From Agrobacterium sp. a22-2 (GTDB lineage: Bacteria > Pseudomonadota > Alphaproteobacteria > Rhizobiales > Rhizobiaceae), in assembly GCF_012276985.1 (NCBI RefSeq), contig NZ_JAAXMM010000002.1:405817-469816 (forward strand): DNA of 64,000 bases. The letters are read 5' to 3'. The first letter of the stretch is position 1. Each line of letters starts with the position of its first letter. Under the pieces are notes generated by a model that worked only from the letters and a program-made list of their open reading frames with translations, made no database searches and was not told the DNA's origin. A program made the position numbers and the translations under genes. Below, piece by piece: positions 7,023-17,397 of the stretch.

Positions 7023-9740
7023 TCACGCCCCGGCGACGGATCTTGATGTCATGCTCCGAGCCCCCTTGCCCAGCGACAGCCAGGCGCGATCCTTGGCGAA
7101 GGTGATGAAGGCCTCGGCGCTCATCGGTCGGGCCAGGGCAAAGCCCTGCAGCGTATGGCAGCCGAGATCGCGCAGGATGTCGGCATGTTCCATGGTCTCG
7201 ACGCCTTCCGCGACGATCTCGATGCCGAGCGAGCGGCCGATATCGACGATCGAACTGATCAGCCGGCGCTGGGCCTCCGAGGTGAGGATCGGCATGGTCA
7301 GCTGGCGGTCGATCTTCAGGCGGCTGGGCGAGAGCTTCAAGAGGCTGAGGATCGAGGCATAGCCGGTGCCGAAATCGTCGATCTCGATTTCGATGCCGCA
7401 GCTCTTGATGCGCTCGATGGCGGCAGCGACCGCCTCGCCCTTGTCGTCGAAGGAGATCGATTCCAGCAATTCGAAGGAGAGGGAACCGGGAACGATCTGC
7501 ATCTCCTGCAGGCGGTTCATCAGGGTTTCGTCGAACAGGCGCTGGGCGGAGATATTCACCGACACACGCGGAATATTGAGGTCGTGCGCTTTCCAGCGTG
7601 CTGATTGCAGAAGCGCCTGTTCCAGGATTGCCGCGTCGATCTGCGAGACGACATTGAGGTTTTCGGCGACCTTCAGGAAGGCGTCCGGGGCCAGCAGGCC
7701 TTGCTCGGGATGTCGCCAGCGGGCCAGGGCCTCGACGCCGGAGATTTCCAGCGTCCGGGCGTCGAACTGCGGCTGGAAGAAGGCCACGAAGCCGTCCTGG
7801 TCGAGCGAACGCAGGATGGCGTCCGCGGTGCGCTTGGTGTTGATGGTCATCGACTTCAGGGTGTCGGTATAGTGCTCGACGCGGTTGCGGCCGTGACGCT
7901 TGGCTTCATAGAGCGCGATATCGGCGTTGATCAGCAACTGCTCCGCGGCAAAGTCGGCGCTCTGGCGCGTGGCGATGCCGACGCTCGCTGCAACCCGGCA
8001 TTCGTGGCCGACATAGCTGATCGGCACGTTGATGGCGTCGATCAGCCGGCGGGCGAATTCGCTCGCTTGCTGTTCCGACTCTATTCCCCGACAGACCACG
8101 ACAAACTCGTCGCCGCCGATGCGGGCGGCAAAATCGCTGCTGCGGATATGGTCGCGCAATTGCTGGGCGGCATGGCGCAGGATCTGGTCGCCGGCGCCGT
8201 GCCCCAGGGTATCGTTGATATCCTTGAAGCGGTCGAGATCGATATGCAGCAGGGTCAGCGGGCTTTCGTCTGCCGGCTGCCGGTCGATATCCAGCAGATA
8301 CTGGTCGAGGTAGCGGCGGTTTGGCAGGTGCGTCAGGGCATCGTGCAGCGAATTGTGCTCCATGTGCCGACGGGCCTGCTCCAGGGCCTCGTTCTGGATC
8401 TCCGCCTGCAACTTGGCGGCTCGCAGCTCTTCCTGAAGCTTGATGTCGGAGGTAACGTTCCAGTTGACGCCGACGATCTTCTTGCGGAAGCGCGCATCGC
8501 GATACATGGTTCCGTAAGCCCGGATATGGCGGATCTCGCCACCACCGCAAACGATACGGAATTCGGTCGAGTAGTCCCGGCCCGATTTGATGGCGTTTGC
8601 AAAGACCCGTTCCGCTTCCTCCAGGTCGTCGGGATGGAGGGCGGACTTCCAGTCCTCGTAACCGCAGCTCTCGCGTGCCTGGTCAACACCGTAGAGCAGC
8701 TTCATGCGGGCATCCCATTCCAGGTGGCCGCTGCCGATATCGAGCTCCCAGACACCGATCTTCGAGGCTTCCAATGCGATCTGGAAGCGGTGCGACAGGG
8801 CGCGCAGTTCCTCTTCGCGCTGGCGCAAGACGGCGATGTTGCGCTGGCGTTCGCGCAGCAAGCGCGCTACCCAGAGTACCGGCGCCATAATCATCACGGC
8901 GACCAGCAGCATCAGAAAGCGGAAGGCCCAGATATCGGGCGGAAGAACGTCCCATCCGCCTTTCGGCACGGCTGACAGGTTCCATTTTTCTCGGCCGAAG
9001 TTCACCTCCATGCGTACCGGATCGGAGAATATGGTGTCCGGATCGCCGAAGAAGGTGGTGCTGGGGCCGTCCGGGTCCTGTCTGGAGGCAATGGCGATGT
9101 CAAGAAAAGGATTGTCGGCCAGAAGGCCGCTGTCCCGGTACAGCTTGTCGAGGTCGATCACCGCCGACAGGATACCCCAGAACGTCCGTCCGCCGAGGAT
9201 GGTTTCGTTGACGATGGGATAGCGTACGATCAGGCCGCGGCCGCCCTGGACCAGATCTACCGGCCCGGTGACCACATAGCGGCCGGTTTCCTGGACCTGC
9301 AGGGCCGCGTCGCGCTGAGCGGGATTGGTGCGATAGTCGAGGCCGATGGTCTGCTTGTTGGCCTGGTAGGGATAGACGAATTTGATGACGAGCTTGGGGG
9401 CCGCGGCAATATTGCGCAACTGAGACGGAGCTTCGAAGATACGGCTGGACAGGGCGGAAAACCGGTCCTGGGTAATGTCCGGCTCGGTATCGAGCGTTGC
9501 GACAAATCCTTGCAGAAGCTGGATGTTGGCGTTGATATTGCCTTCAAGTTTGGCGCGCACAACACCCAGGCTTTCAGTGACCTGCGACCGCATGGCTTCA
9601 AGGTGGACCCTGCGTTTCTGGATGTCGGCATAGCCGATCGACATAGCAACGGCCAGAATGACGATCAGTGCCGGCGCGTAGTATTGCAACGCTGTGCCGA
9701 GCGCTCTCCATGGAAATCGTTTTTTCTCATGCGCGATCAT
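7023..9740 (-). CDS. Membrane CHASE-PAS-GGDEF-EAL cyclic-di-GMP protein
   Basis: A 905-aa signalling protein. A transmembrane helix (about 22-38) is followed by a periplasmic CHASE-like domain (about 65-260; IGLDYRTNP, VRYPIV), a second helix (about 273-292), a PAS domain (about 315-430), GGDEF (about 465-625) and EAL (about 645-890). Both catalytic signatures are intact: GGDEF at 542-546 with an RSSD inhibitory site at 533-536, and EAL at 670-672 with DDFGTGY and AEGVET. It could therefore both make and degrade c-di-GMP; which activity dominates cannot be told. It is a single gene with no obvious partner. Confidence 0.92.
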   Translation of the reverse strand: MIAHEKKRFPWRALGTALQYYAPALIVILAVAMSIGYADIQKRRVHLEAMRSQVTESLGVVRAKLEGNINANIQLLQGFVATLDTEPDITQDRFSALSSRIFEAPSQLRNIAAAPKLVIKFVYPYQANKQTIGLDYRTNPAQRDAALQVQETGRYVVTGPVDLVQGGRGLIVRYPIVNETILGGRTFWGILSAVIDLDKLYRDSGLLADNPFLDIAIASRQDPDGPSTTFFGDPDTIFSDPVRMEVNFGREKWNLSAVPKGGWDVLPPDIWAFRFLMLLVAVMIMAPVLWVARLLRERQRNIAVLRQREEELRALSHRFQIALEASKIGVWELDIGSGHLEWDARMKLLYGVDQARESCGYEDWKSALHPDDLEEAERVFANAIKSGRDYSTEFRIVCGGGEIRHIRAYGTMYRDARFRKKIVGVNWNVTSDIKLQEELRAAKLQAEIQNEALEQARRHMEHNSLHDALTHLPNRRYLDQYLLDIDRQPADESPLTLLHIDLDRFKDINDTLGHGAGDQILRHAAQQLRDHIRSSDFAARIGGDEFVVVCRGIESEQQASEFARRLIDAINVPISYVGHECRVAASVGIATRQSADFAAEQLLINADIALYEAKRHGRNRVEHYTDTLKSMTINTKRTADAILRSLDQDGFVAFFQPQFDARTLEISGVEALARWRHPEQGLLAPDAFLKVAENLNVVSQIDAAILEQALLQSARWKAHDLNIPRVSVNISAQRLFDETLMNRLQEMQIVPGSLSFELLESISFDDKGEAVAAAIERIKSCGIEIEIDDFGTGYASILSLLKLSPSRLKIDRQLTMPILTSEAQRRLISSIVDIGRSLGIEIVAEGVETMEHADILRDLGCHTLQGFALARPMSAEAFITFAKDRAWLSLGKGARSMTSRSVAGA

Positions 9741-9902
9741 TCAGGAATGGTCCCTCGTCAAGGCTCGAGGGTGTGCACATCCGTCAAACCCCATTACCCC
9801 TCGTCATCGATGCACGAAACCCTTGAAGAATTTCTGAAGACAACCGGTAAATCCTGGCCCGGAGGCGCCTTGCGGTGCGGGGCGCCATCCCTGAAACGAC
9901 AA

Positions 9903-9920
9903 AGCCCCCGGAAGGGGGCC
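9903..9920 (-). terminator. Rho-independent terminator after preA
   Basis: Read on the minus strand, a GGCCCCC / GGGGGC hairpin with a short TTCC loop is followed by TTTGTCGTTT. It lies about 30 bases past the preA stop and fits the end of the preT-preA transcript. Confidence 0.65.
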
Positions 9921-9948
9921 TTGCGCGTTGCATGTGCCGGCGGGCGGT

Positions 9949-11262
9949 CTATTCGGCGGCCTGGACCGACATCGGATTGTTGGGATGGGTCGTCCAGTTG
10001 GCATAGTTCGGATCGACCGGCTTGCCGGTGCGCTGGTCCAGCGTGCCGGCGTCGAGGCCGACCATGGTGATGCAGTTTTCGACCGGACAGACGTTGACGC
10101 AGAGATTGCAGCCGACGCATTCGTCCTCCATCACCTCGAAATGGCGGATGCCGTTGACCGAGCTGGTGATCGCCTGGTGCGAGGTGTCCTCGCAGGCGAT
10201 GTGGCAGCGGCCGCATTTGATGCAGGCATCCTGGTCGATGCGCGCCTTGGCGATATAGTTGAGGTTGAGATATTGCCAGTCGGTGACGTTGGGCACGGCG
10301 CGGCCGGTGATGTCGTCGAGATTGCGGTGGCCCTTGGCGTCCATCCAGTCATTGAGGCCGGAAATCATTTCCTGGACGATCTTGAAGCCGTAGGTCATCG
10401 CCGCGGTGCAGACCTGCACATTGCCGGCGCCAAGCACCATGAATTCGGCCGCATCGCGCCACGTGGTGACGCCGCCGATGCCGGAGATCGGCAGGCCGTA
10501 GGTTTCGGGATCGCGGGCGATTTCGGCCACCATGTTGAGGGCGATCGGCTTGACGGCCGGGCCGCAATAGCCGCCATGGGTGCCTTTGCCGTGGATCGAG
10601 GGTTCCGGCGAGAAATTGTCGAGATCGACAGAGGTGATCGAGTTGATCGTGTTGATCAGCGATACGGCGTCGGTGCCGCCGGCTTTTGCGGCGCGGGCCG
10701 GCTTGCGGATATCGGCGATGTTCGGCGTCAGCTTGGTGATGACGGGCATGCGGCTATATTGCTTGCACCAGCGCACCACCATCTCGATATATTCCGGCAC
10801 CTGGCCGACGGCAGCGCCCATGCCGCGCTCCGACATGCCGTGCGGACAGCCGAAATTGAGCTCGATGCCATCGGCGCCGGTTTCTTCGACCAGCGGCAGG
10901 ATGGCCTTCCAGCTTTCCTCCACGCACGGCACCATGATCGAGGCGACCAGGGCGCGGTCCGGCCAGTTCTTCTTGACCATCTTCATTTCCTGCAGGTTGA
11001 TCTGCAGCGGCCGGTCGGTGATCAGTTCGATGTTGTTGAGGCCCAGCAGCCGGCGGTCGGCACCCCAGATCGCGCCGTAGCGCGGGCCGTTGACGTTGAC
11101 GACCGGCGGGCCTTCCTCGCCGAGTGTCTTCCAGACCACGCCTCCCCATCCAGCCCTAAAGGCGCGCTCGACATTATAGGCCTTGTCGGTCGGTGGCGCC
11201 GAGGCGAGCCAGAAGGGGTTCGGCGATTTGATGCCGACGAAATCATTGCGCAGATCAGCCAT
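9949..11262 (-). CDS. preA: NAD-dependent dihydropyrimidine dehydrogenase subunit PreA
   Basis: A 437-aa catalytic subunit that reduces uracil or thymine to the 5,6-dihydro form. The first about 330 residues form a dihydroorotate-dehydrogenase-like FMN barrel (NPFWLASAPPT, ELNFGCPHGMSERGMG with the active-site Cys, GIGGVTTWRDAAEF). The C-terminus has two 4Fe-4S motifs (CIKCGRCHIAC and CVGCNLCVNVCPVENC). The ATG at 11262 has GAGGACA upstream; an upstream open frame overlaps preT and is ignored. It lies 79 bases after preT and is probably co-transcribed. Confidence 0.95.
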   Translation of the reverse strand: MADLRNDFVGIKSPNPFWLASAPPTDKAYNVERAFRAGWGGVVWKTLGEEGPPVVNVNGPRYGAIWGADRRLLGLNNIELITDRPLQINLQEMKMVKKNWPDRALVASIMVPCVEESWKAILPLVEETGADGIELNFGCPHGMSERGMGAAVGQVPEYIEMVVRWCKQYSRMPVITKLTPNIADIRKPARAAKAGGTDAVSLINTINSITSVDLDNFSPEPSIHGKGTHGGYCGPAVKPIALNMVAEIARDPETYGLPISGIGGVTTWRDAAEFMVLGAGNVQVCTAAMTYGFKIVQEMISGLNDWMDAKGHRNLDDITGRAVPNVTDWQYLNLNYIAKARIDQDACIKCGRCHIACEDTSHQAITSSVNGIRHFEVMEDECVGCNLCVNVCPVENCITMVGLDAGTLDQRTGKPVDPNYANWTTHPNNPMSVQAAE

Positions 11263-11341
11263 TCGAATGTCCTCTCGAAAAGCAGGTCCGGGAAACGCAT
11301 GAAACGGGTTTGCGCAACGGACCTGCGTTGAAACAAAGCCG

Positions 11342-12703
11342 TCAGGCGACGGCACTTGCTCCCGCCGAAAGCGCGGCGAGAGAACGGTTGATGGATTCGG
11401 CCGCATCGCGGCCCATGGCAACGGCGGAGACGGTGAGGTCCTGGCCGCCGGCCGCGCAGTCGCCGCCGGCCCAGACACCGGCAATGGATGTGCGGCCCTC
11501 GGCGTCGACGGCGATCTTGTTGCCGTCGAGTTTCAGCGCCTCGATGCCGGTGCCATCGAGCTTTTGGCCGATGGCGACCAGCACCTGGTCGGTCGGAATG
11601 TCCATGACGTGGCCGGTGCCCTTCATGATGCCGTTTTCGACATGGGTATATTCGAGCCTGATGCTGGAGACGTGGCCGCCGTGATGGTCGACGTGCTTGG
11701 GCTGCAGCCAGTGGCGGATGACGACGCCCTTCGAGGTCGCCAGGTCCTGCTCGAATTCGGAGGCGTTCATATGCTCCTTGCCGCGGCGATAGCAGATCGT
11801 CACGTTTTCCGCGCCGAGCAGCTTGGCCTGGACGGCGGCATCGATGGCAGTCATGCCGCCGCCGATCACCACGACATTGCGGCCGACCGGCACGTCGGCC
11901 TTGTCCTCGGCCTCGCGCAGATTGGAGATGAACTCGACCGCGTCGACGACGCCGTTGACATGGCTGCCCTCGGTGTTGAGCATGTTGACATTGCCAAGGC
12001 CGATGCCGAGGAAGACCGCGTCGAATTTCGCCTGCAGCTCATTGAGCGTGAAGTCGCGGCCAAGCATCTGGCCGGCCAGCACGTCGATATGGCCGATCGA
12101 CAGGATGTAGTCCACTTCGGCCTGGGCGAAATCGCCGGTCGTCTTGTAGGCGGCGATGCCGTATTCATTGAGACCACCCGCCTTTTCGCGGGTATCGAAG
12201 ATCGTTACCTGATGGCCGCTCATCGCCAGGCGATGGGCGCAGGCAAGGCCGGCCGGACCGGCGCCGACGATGGCGACCGTCTGGCCGCTGGTGGCGGCCG
12301 GCGTGTAGAACTGCCTGTTCTGTTCGATGGCGATATCGGTGGCGTAGCGCTGCAGCCGACCGATCTCGACGGGGCGCTCTTCGGCCGTGTTGCGCACGCA
12401 GGCCTCTTCGCAGAGCGTTTCGGTGGGACAGACGCGGGCGCACATGCCGCCGAGAATGTTCTGGTCGAAAATCGTCTTGGCCGAGCCGAGCGGATTGCCT
12501 GTCGATATCTGCCGGATGAACAGCGGAATATCGATGGAGGTGGGACAGGCCGTCATGCAGGGCGCATCGTGGCAGAAATAGCAGCGGTCGGAGGCAACCA
12601 GCGCCTCGTGGTCGCCCAGGCGCGGGTGCAGATCGGAAAAGTTCTTTGCGTATTGGGCAGCGTCCAGCCGCCCGGCCTTCAGGCCCGGTTCCAGTCTTCG
12701 CAT
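11342..12703 (-). CDS. preT: NAD-dependent dihydropyrimidine dehydrogenase subunit PreT
   Basis: A 453-aa flavoprotein of the glutamate synthase small-subunit type that passes electrons from NADH to PreA. It has an N-terminal double-cysteine iron-sulfur region (CYFCHDAPCMTACP; CARVCPTETLCEEAC), an FAD-binding GAGPAGLACAHRLA, an NAD-binding GGGMTAIDAA and a final GDCAAGGQDLTVSA motif. The ATG at 12703 follows GAGGGA by 7 bases. A RutR-like palindrome lies about 57 bases upstream, suggesting the same regulator as hydA. Confidence 0.94.
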   Translation of the reverse strand: MRRLEPGLKAGRLDAAQYAKNFSDLHPRLGDHEALVASDRCYFCHDAPCMTACPTSIDIPLFIRQISTGNPLGSAKTIFDQNILGGMCARVCPTETLCEEACVRNTAEERPVEIGRLQRYATDIAIEQNRQFYTPAATSGQTVAIVGAGPAGLACAHRLAMSGHQVTIFDTREKAGGLNEYGIAAYKTTGDFAQAEVDYILSIGHIDVLAGQMLGRDFTLNELQAKFDAVFLGIGLGNVNMLNTEGSHVNGVVDAVEFISNLREAEDKADVPVGRNVVVIGGGMTAIDAAVQAKLLGAENVTICYRRGKEHMNASEFEQDLATSKGVVIRHWLQPKHVDHHGGHVSSIRLEYTHVENGIMKGTGHVMDIPTDQVLVAIGQKLDGTGIEALKLDGNKIAVDAEGRTSIAGVWAGGDCAAGGQDLTVSAVAMGRDAAESINRSLAALSAGASAVA

Positions 12704-12759
12704 CGCAGTTCCCTCTTTTTTATAACGCGATTGCAGCAAAGGTAACTCAGCTTAAAAAA

Positions 12760-12775
12760 TTTATCAAACGGTAAA
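12760..12775. promoter_or_regulatory. Second RutR-like palindrome, upstream of preT
   Basis: Read on the minus strand it is TTTACCGTTTGATAAA, a dyad that agrees with the RutR consensus TTGACCANNTGGTCAA at 10 of 14 specified positions and shares the TTTACC half with the site at 4276-4291. It lies in AT-rich sequence 57 bases before the preT start, where a repressor would block transcription. It is weaker than the first site. Confidence 0.4.
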
Positions 12776-12817
12776 ATTTCGGAAATGACAGATGCAAAGC
12801 CCTGGCGGCACAAGGCT

Positions 12818-13699
12818 TCAGCCGTCGAGCAGGGCCTGTTCGCGGTTGCGGTATCCGGTTGGCGAATGGCCGGTATGGCGTGCAAAGAATCGGCTGAAAT
12901 AGGCCTGGTCGTCGAAGCCGAGGCCAGTGGCGATCTGCTGGATGGAGATCGAGGTGAAGACGAGGTCGCGCTTGGCCTCGGACACGATGCGTTCGGCAAT
13001 CAGCCGACTGACCGGCTTGCCGGTGAGGGAATGGGTAATCCGGTTGAGATGGGTGACCGACACGCCAAGGCGGCGGGCATAGGTCTCAACGGGCAGGTGG
13101 GTGCGAAAGCCGTCGCCGATCAGGGCCGTCAATTGTTCGAAGCGCTGCTGGTCGCGGTTGAGCTGATGGGAAGGGGCTGCCCCGGCGAGGCGATAGGCCA
13201 ACAGCAGCGCGGTGGCAAACATCGACTCCAGGAGAGCGGCCGAGGCCAATGCATCCTGCATGATCTCCCGTTCGGCGCGGTTCAGGATATCGCACAGGAA
13301 GTCCGTGTCGGCATGGTCGCCGGCCAGGGCCAGAAGACGCGGTTGCGACAGCCATTCACCCAGGCCGACATGGGCCGGCAGGCGCGCCGGAAAGCGTTTC
13401 GACAGCAGGGTCATGATAGCCCCGTCGATCGTGCTGGAGAACCGGAAGCCGTGGTCGTGCTGTTCCGGCACGACGATCACCGCCGGCGCCGTGAACGGCA
13501 TCCACCGGCCGGCCAGCAGGGCCTGGCCCTCGCCATTCCTGATGTGCAGAATTTGAAAAAGGCACGCGTGGCGGTGCGGCTTGATTTCCCAGTCATGCAA
13601 ACGGCTGCGGCTGGCGATCGACTCCGCATGCACCCAGAATTCGGGTCTCGGCGACAGTTCCTCGCCATAGAGATTGTAGGTGGGGACCGGTTTGTTCAT
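12818..13699 (-). CDS. pobR: AraC-type activator PobR of 4-hydroxybenzoate catabolism
   Basis: A 293-aa regulator with an N-terminal cupin sensor (HRHACLFQILHIRNGEGQALLAG) and a C-terminal AraC DNA-binding domain (VETYARRLGVSVTHLNRITHSLTG; QQIATGLGFDDQAYFSRFFARHTG). Its length and divergent position 109 bases from pobA match the AraC-type PobR proteins of rhizobia and agrobacteria, which activate pobA with 4-hydroxybenzoate. The sequence alone does not show the effector. Confidence 0.85.
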   Translation of the reverse strand: MNKPVPTYNLYGEELSPRPEFWVHAESIASRSRLHDWEIKPHRHACLFQILHIRNGEGQALLAGRWMPFTAPAVIVVPEQHDHGFRFSSTIDGAIMTLLSKRFPARLPAHVGLGEWLSQPRLLALAGDHADTDFLCDILNRAEREIMQDALASAALLESMFATALLLAYRLAGAAPSHQLNRDQQRFEQLTALIGDGFRTHLPVETYARRLGVSVTHLNRITHSLTGKPVSRLIAERIVSEAKRDLVFTSISIQQIATGLGFDDQAYFSRFFARHTGHSPTGYRNREQALLDG

Positions 13700-13736
13700 G
13701 GCTTGAGCGGGCCTGCATGTTTGAATTGTCCAATAA

Positions 13737-14978
<1,242 letters not shown>

Positions 14979-15025
14979 GCGGGCCGCTCTCCCGGCCATC
15001 GGTGGCCGCGCGGAGGGAAAGGCCT

Positions 15026-15490
15026 TCACGGTTCCAGGACAGACAGCCCCAGGCTGTGCTTGACCGTCTTCAGGGCGATCAGGCTCTTGTATTTTCGCAC
15101 AAGCGCCTGCTGCTCGCTCATGAGCCGCTCGACGAAGGCATTGTATTCGTCAAGATTGCGGACAGCGACCAGCAGAACATAATCCATGTCGCCGGTGACA
15201 TACCAGCATGATTGAACTTCAGGCGCACGGTCCAGCCACCGCTGGAATTGCTCCAACGTGTGTCGGTGTTCGTTCTGGATTTCAAGCTCGACCAGAACGG
15301 ACAAGGTGCGATCGACGGCTTTTGGACTGACCACAGCGACGATCTTCTGGATGATGCCATCCTGCTTCAGCCTGCCGATGCGCCGTTCGACAGCCGAGGT
15401 CGACAGATTGACCGCGTCGGCAATCGTCTTGCCGGGAATGTCGGCATTGTCCTGCAGCATCGCCAGAATGGTGCGATCGATAGTGTCCAC
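15026..15490 (-). CDS. Lrp/AsnC-family transcriptional regulator
   Basis: A 154-aa protein. The N-terminal winged helix is the AsnC type (IDRTILAMLQDNADIPGKTIADAVNLSTSAVERRIGRLKQDGII) and the C-terminal RAM ligand domain follows (YVTGDMDYVLLVAV). It faces a PLP-dependent dehydratase-like gene across 89 bases, the usual arrangement for a local amino-acid-responsive regulator. Confidence 0.88.
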   Translation of the reverse strand: MDTIDRTILAMLQDNADIPGKTIADAVNLSTSAVERRIGRLKQDGIIQKIVAVVSPKAVDRTLSVLVELEIQNEHRHTLEQFQRWLDRAPEVQSCWYVTGDMDYVLLVAVRNLDEYNAFVERLMSEQQALVRKYKSLIALKTVKHSLGLSVLEP

Positions 15491-15579
15491 GGCGCTTGAC
15501 CCCGGTTGTAAGCGGAAAATCCTTGCAGATTTTCAGAATTGCGCGGTTTGTCCGCGTTGAAAATTCATACCATCTGCCC

Positions 15580-16554
15580 ATGACAAAACAAGCACCGCTT
15601 TCCGCCGTCAATATCGACGATGCCCGCACGCAAATCGATCCGGTTTTCCTGAACAGCAATCTCCTGCGTTGCGATCGGCTCGGGCTCTCGCTGTTCGCCA
15701 AGGACGAAACCGACAATCCGATCCGCAGCTTCAAGGGGCGCGGAACGGGGTATTTTCTCGCCGATCTCGCGGGCGATAGAACTCCTTTGGTCACGGCATC
15801 GGCCGGCAATTTCGGCCAGGGGCTTGCCTATAACGCGGCGCGGCAGGGGCGATCGCTGGTCGTTTTCGCCAGCGTCAACGCCAATCCCCTGAAGATAGAT
15901 GCCATGCGCCGGTTCGGGGCGGAGGTCTTGCTCGCCGGAGACGATTTTGACGCCGCGAAGGACGCCGCCCGAGGCTATGCCGCCGACCGCAATCTTCCAT
16001 TCGTCGAGGACGGTGCGAGTGCCGCCATTGCGGAGGGGGCGGGAACGATGGCGGCGGAGCTGACGGACGAGGTCGACGATATCGACGCGGTCTTCATTCC
16101 GCTTGGCAACGGCGCCCTGGCAGCCGGGATCGGATGCTGGTTCAAATCGCAATCGCCGCGAACACGGGTTGTCGCCGTTGCCGCGAAGGGCGCGCCGTGC
16201 ATGGCGCTGTCCTATGCATCGGGTGAGGTAATCTCGACGCCCGAGGCGCGCACGATCGCCGATGGCATCGCCGTCCGGATTCCGGTTCCGGAGGCCGTCG
16301 GCTGGCTCCAGGACACCATCGACGAGGTCGTTCTCGTCGATGACGATCAGATTCTGGATGCCATGCGCTTTGCGCAGGACACCTGGTCGCGTCTCGTGGA
16401 GCCCGCCGGGGCGGCGGGGCTAGCCGCTGTTCTTGCCCGGGCATCTGCACTGGCAGGCCGCCGCGTTGCGACGATGTTGTGCGGTGCCAACCTCACCGAT
16501 CAACAGATCAGGGACTGGCTTCCCCTGACTGCGAGGGAAGGTGCCGGGACCTGA
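15580..16554 (+). CDS. PLP-dependent threonine/serine dehydratase-like enzyme
   Basis: A 324-aa fold-type II PLP enzyme. The cofactor lysine lies in SFKGRG, SAGNFGQG is the phosphate/substrate loop, and PLGNGALAAG is the glycine-rich PLP-phosphate loop. It lacks a C-terminal ACT domain, so it is a catabolic-type dehydratase or a relative such as a racemase or threonine-synthase-like enzyme. The ATG at 15580 is preferred to a TTG at 15496, which would leave only 5 bases to the divergent Lrp gene. The Lrp neighbour suggests induction by an amino acid. Confidence 0.82.
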   Translation: MTKQAPLSAVNIDDARTQIDPVFLNSNLLRCDRLGLSLFAKDETDNPIRSFKGRGTGYFLADLAGDRTPLVTASAGNFGQGLAYNAARQGRSLVVFASVNANPLKIDAMRRFGAEVLLAGDDFDAAKDAARGYAADRNLPFVEDGASAAIAEGAGTMAAELTDEVDDIDAVFIPLGNGALAAGIGCWFKSQSPRTRVVAVAAKGAPCMALSYASGEVISTPEARTIADGIAVRIPVPEAVGWLQDTIDEVVLVDDDQILDAMRFAQDTWSRLVEPAGAAGLAAVLARASALAGRRVATMLCGANLTDQQIRDWLPLTAREGAGT

Positions 16555-16558
16555 TCGG

Positions 16559-16587
16559 CGGCCGGGATAAACCGGCCGTTTTCTTTT
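16559..16587 (+). terminator. Rho-independent terminator after the dehydratase-like gene
   Basis: CGGCCGG, a 6-base GATAAA loop and CCGGCCG are followed by TTTTCTTTT, immediately after the stop codon at 16554. Orientation fits the plus-strand gene. Confidence 0.8.
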
Positions 16588-16713
16588 GTCGTTTAATATG
16601 AGAAAAATAATCAGGTATATACTTTACTCAAAAACTCATGTTTTGTATGGTCCAGATCCAAAGGGCAAGACTCTGCAATCGGGCAGGGCTCGCCGCACCG
16701 GGAGAGGGACGAT

Positions 16714-17109
16714 ATGGCAAAGAAGAAGCGCGCCGACCAGAAGAGCAGCGGCAAGTCGGGTGGCGATGCCACGCCGGTCAAGAAGCCGGCGCTCGACGTC
16801 AAGAGCTTTCTCTATGTCGGCGGGCGGGACTGCCAGGTCGCCCACCTGCGCCAGATCGCCAGCAATTTCGGCGCGGAACTCATTCATCACGATGGTGGTT
16901 TGAGAGAAGCGGTGTCCCGCATCGATACGGTGCTGCCGTCGGTCGACTGCGTCTTCTGCCCCATCGACTGTATTAGCCACGATGCGTGTCTGCGGGTGAA
17001 GACCGGCTGCAAGAAGTTCGGCAAGACCTTCATCCCGTTGCGCAATGGCAGCAAGTCCAGTCTGGAGCGGGCGCTGCAGACCCTGAACGAGAGGAATGAC
17101 CCACAATGA
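16714..17109 (+). CDS. DUF2325 domain-containing protein
   Basis: A 131-aa protein with a basic, probably disordered N-terminus (first 30 residues) and then a DUF2325 domain: FLYVGGRDCQVAHLRQIASNFG, HHDGG and a cysteine-bearing CPIDCISHDACLRVKTGCKK. The biochemical role of the family is not established. GGGAGAGGG lies 6-14 bases before the ATG. It overlaps the next small gene by 4 bases (ATGA), so the two are translationally coupled. The upstream region is AT-rich and holds a TGA-N9-TCA motif. Confidence 0.85.
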   Translation: MAKKKRADQKSSGKSGGDATPVKKPALDVKSFLYVGGRDCQVAHLRQIASNFGAELIHHDGGLREAVSRIDTVLPSVDCVFCPIDCISHDACLRVKTGCKKFGKTFIPLRNGSKSSLERALQTLNERNDPQ

Positions 17110-17393
17110 CTGACGATGGTCTCGATCCGGCCCTGCTGATCGGCCTTCACAAGCTGGCCGCCCAGAATGGCGACGGCCTGGCCCCGGACCTTCTGGAGCG
17201 GCTGGCCGACCGGCAGGCCTGCCTGGCGGCAAGCGCCGAGGTGATCGCGCTGCCTGGCCTGCACGAGCGTCCCGTGTCGCGCAACCAGCATCTGGCCGAT
17301 GGCTGGCGGCCGTCCGGGCCGCGTGATACAGACAATGTCATCGCCTTCCCGGCACCGAAATGGCAGCAGAACGCTGCCCGAAAGAAGGTCTGA
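17106..17393 (+). CDS. Small protein of unknown function coupled to DUF2325
   Basis: A 95-residue protein with no recognised domain. The N-terminal half looks helical (LLIGLHKLAAQNGDGLAPDLLERLADRQACLAA); the C-terminus is polar with a VIAFPAPK stretch. The start ATG overlaps the stop of the DUF2325 gene, which argues that it is real and functionally tied to that protein. It has no signal peptide or membrane segment. Confidence 0.65.
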   Translation: MTDDGLDPALLIGLHKLAAQNGDGLAPDLLERLADRQACLAASAEVIALPGLHERPVSRNQHLADGWRPSGPRDTDNVIAFPAPKWQQNAARKKV

Positions 17394-17397
17394 CGGC

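Noticed and set aside
9928..11331. 467-codon plus-strand open frame opposite preA
   Set aside because: It is the mirror of preA with its FeS motifs; the translated sequence is compositionally odd and domain-free.
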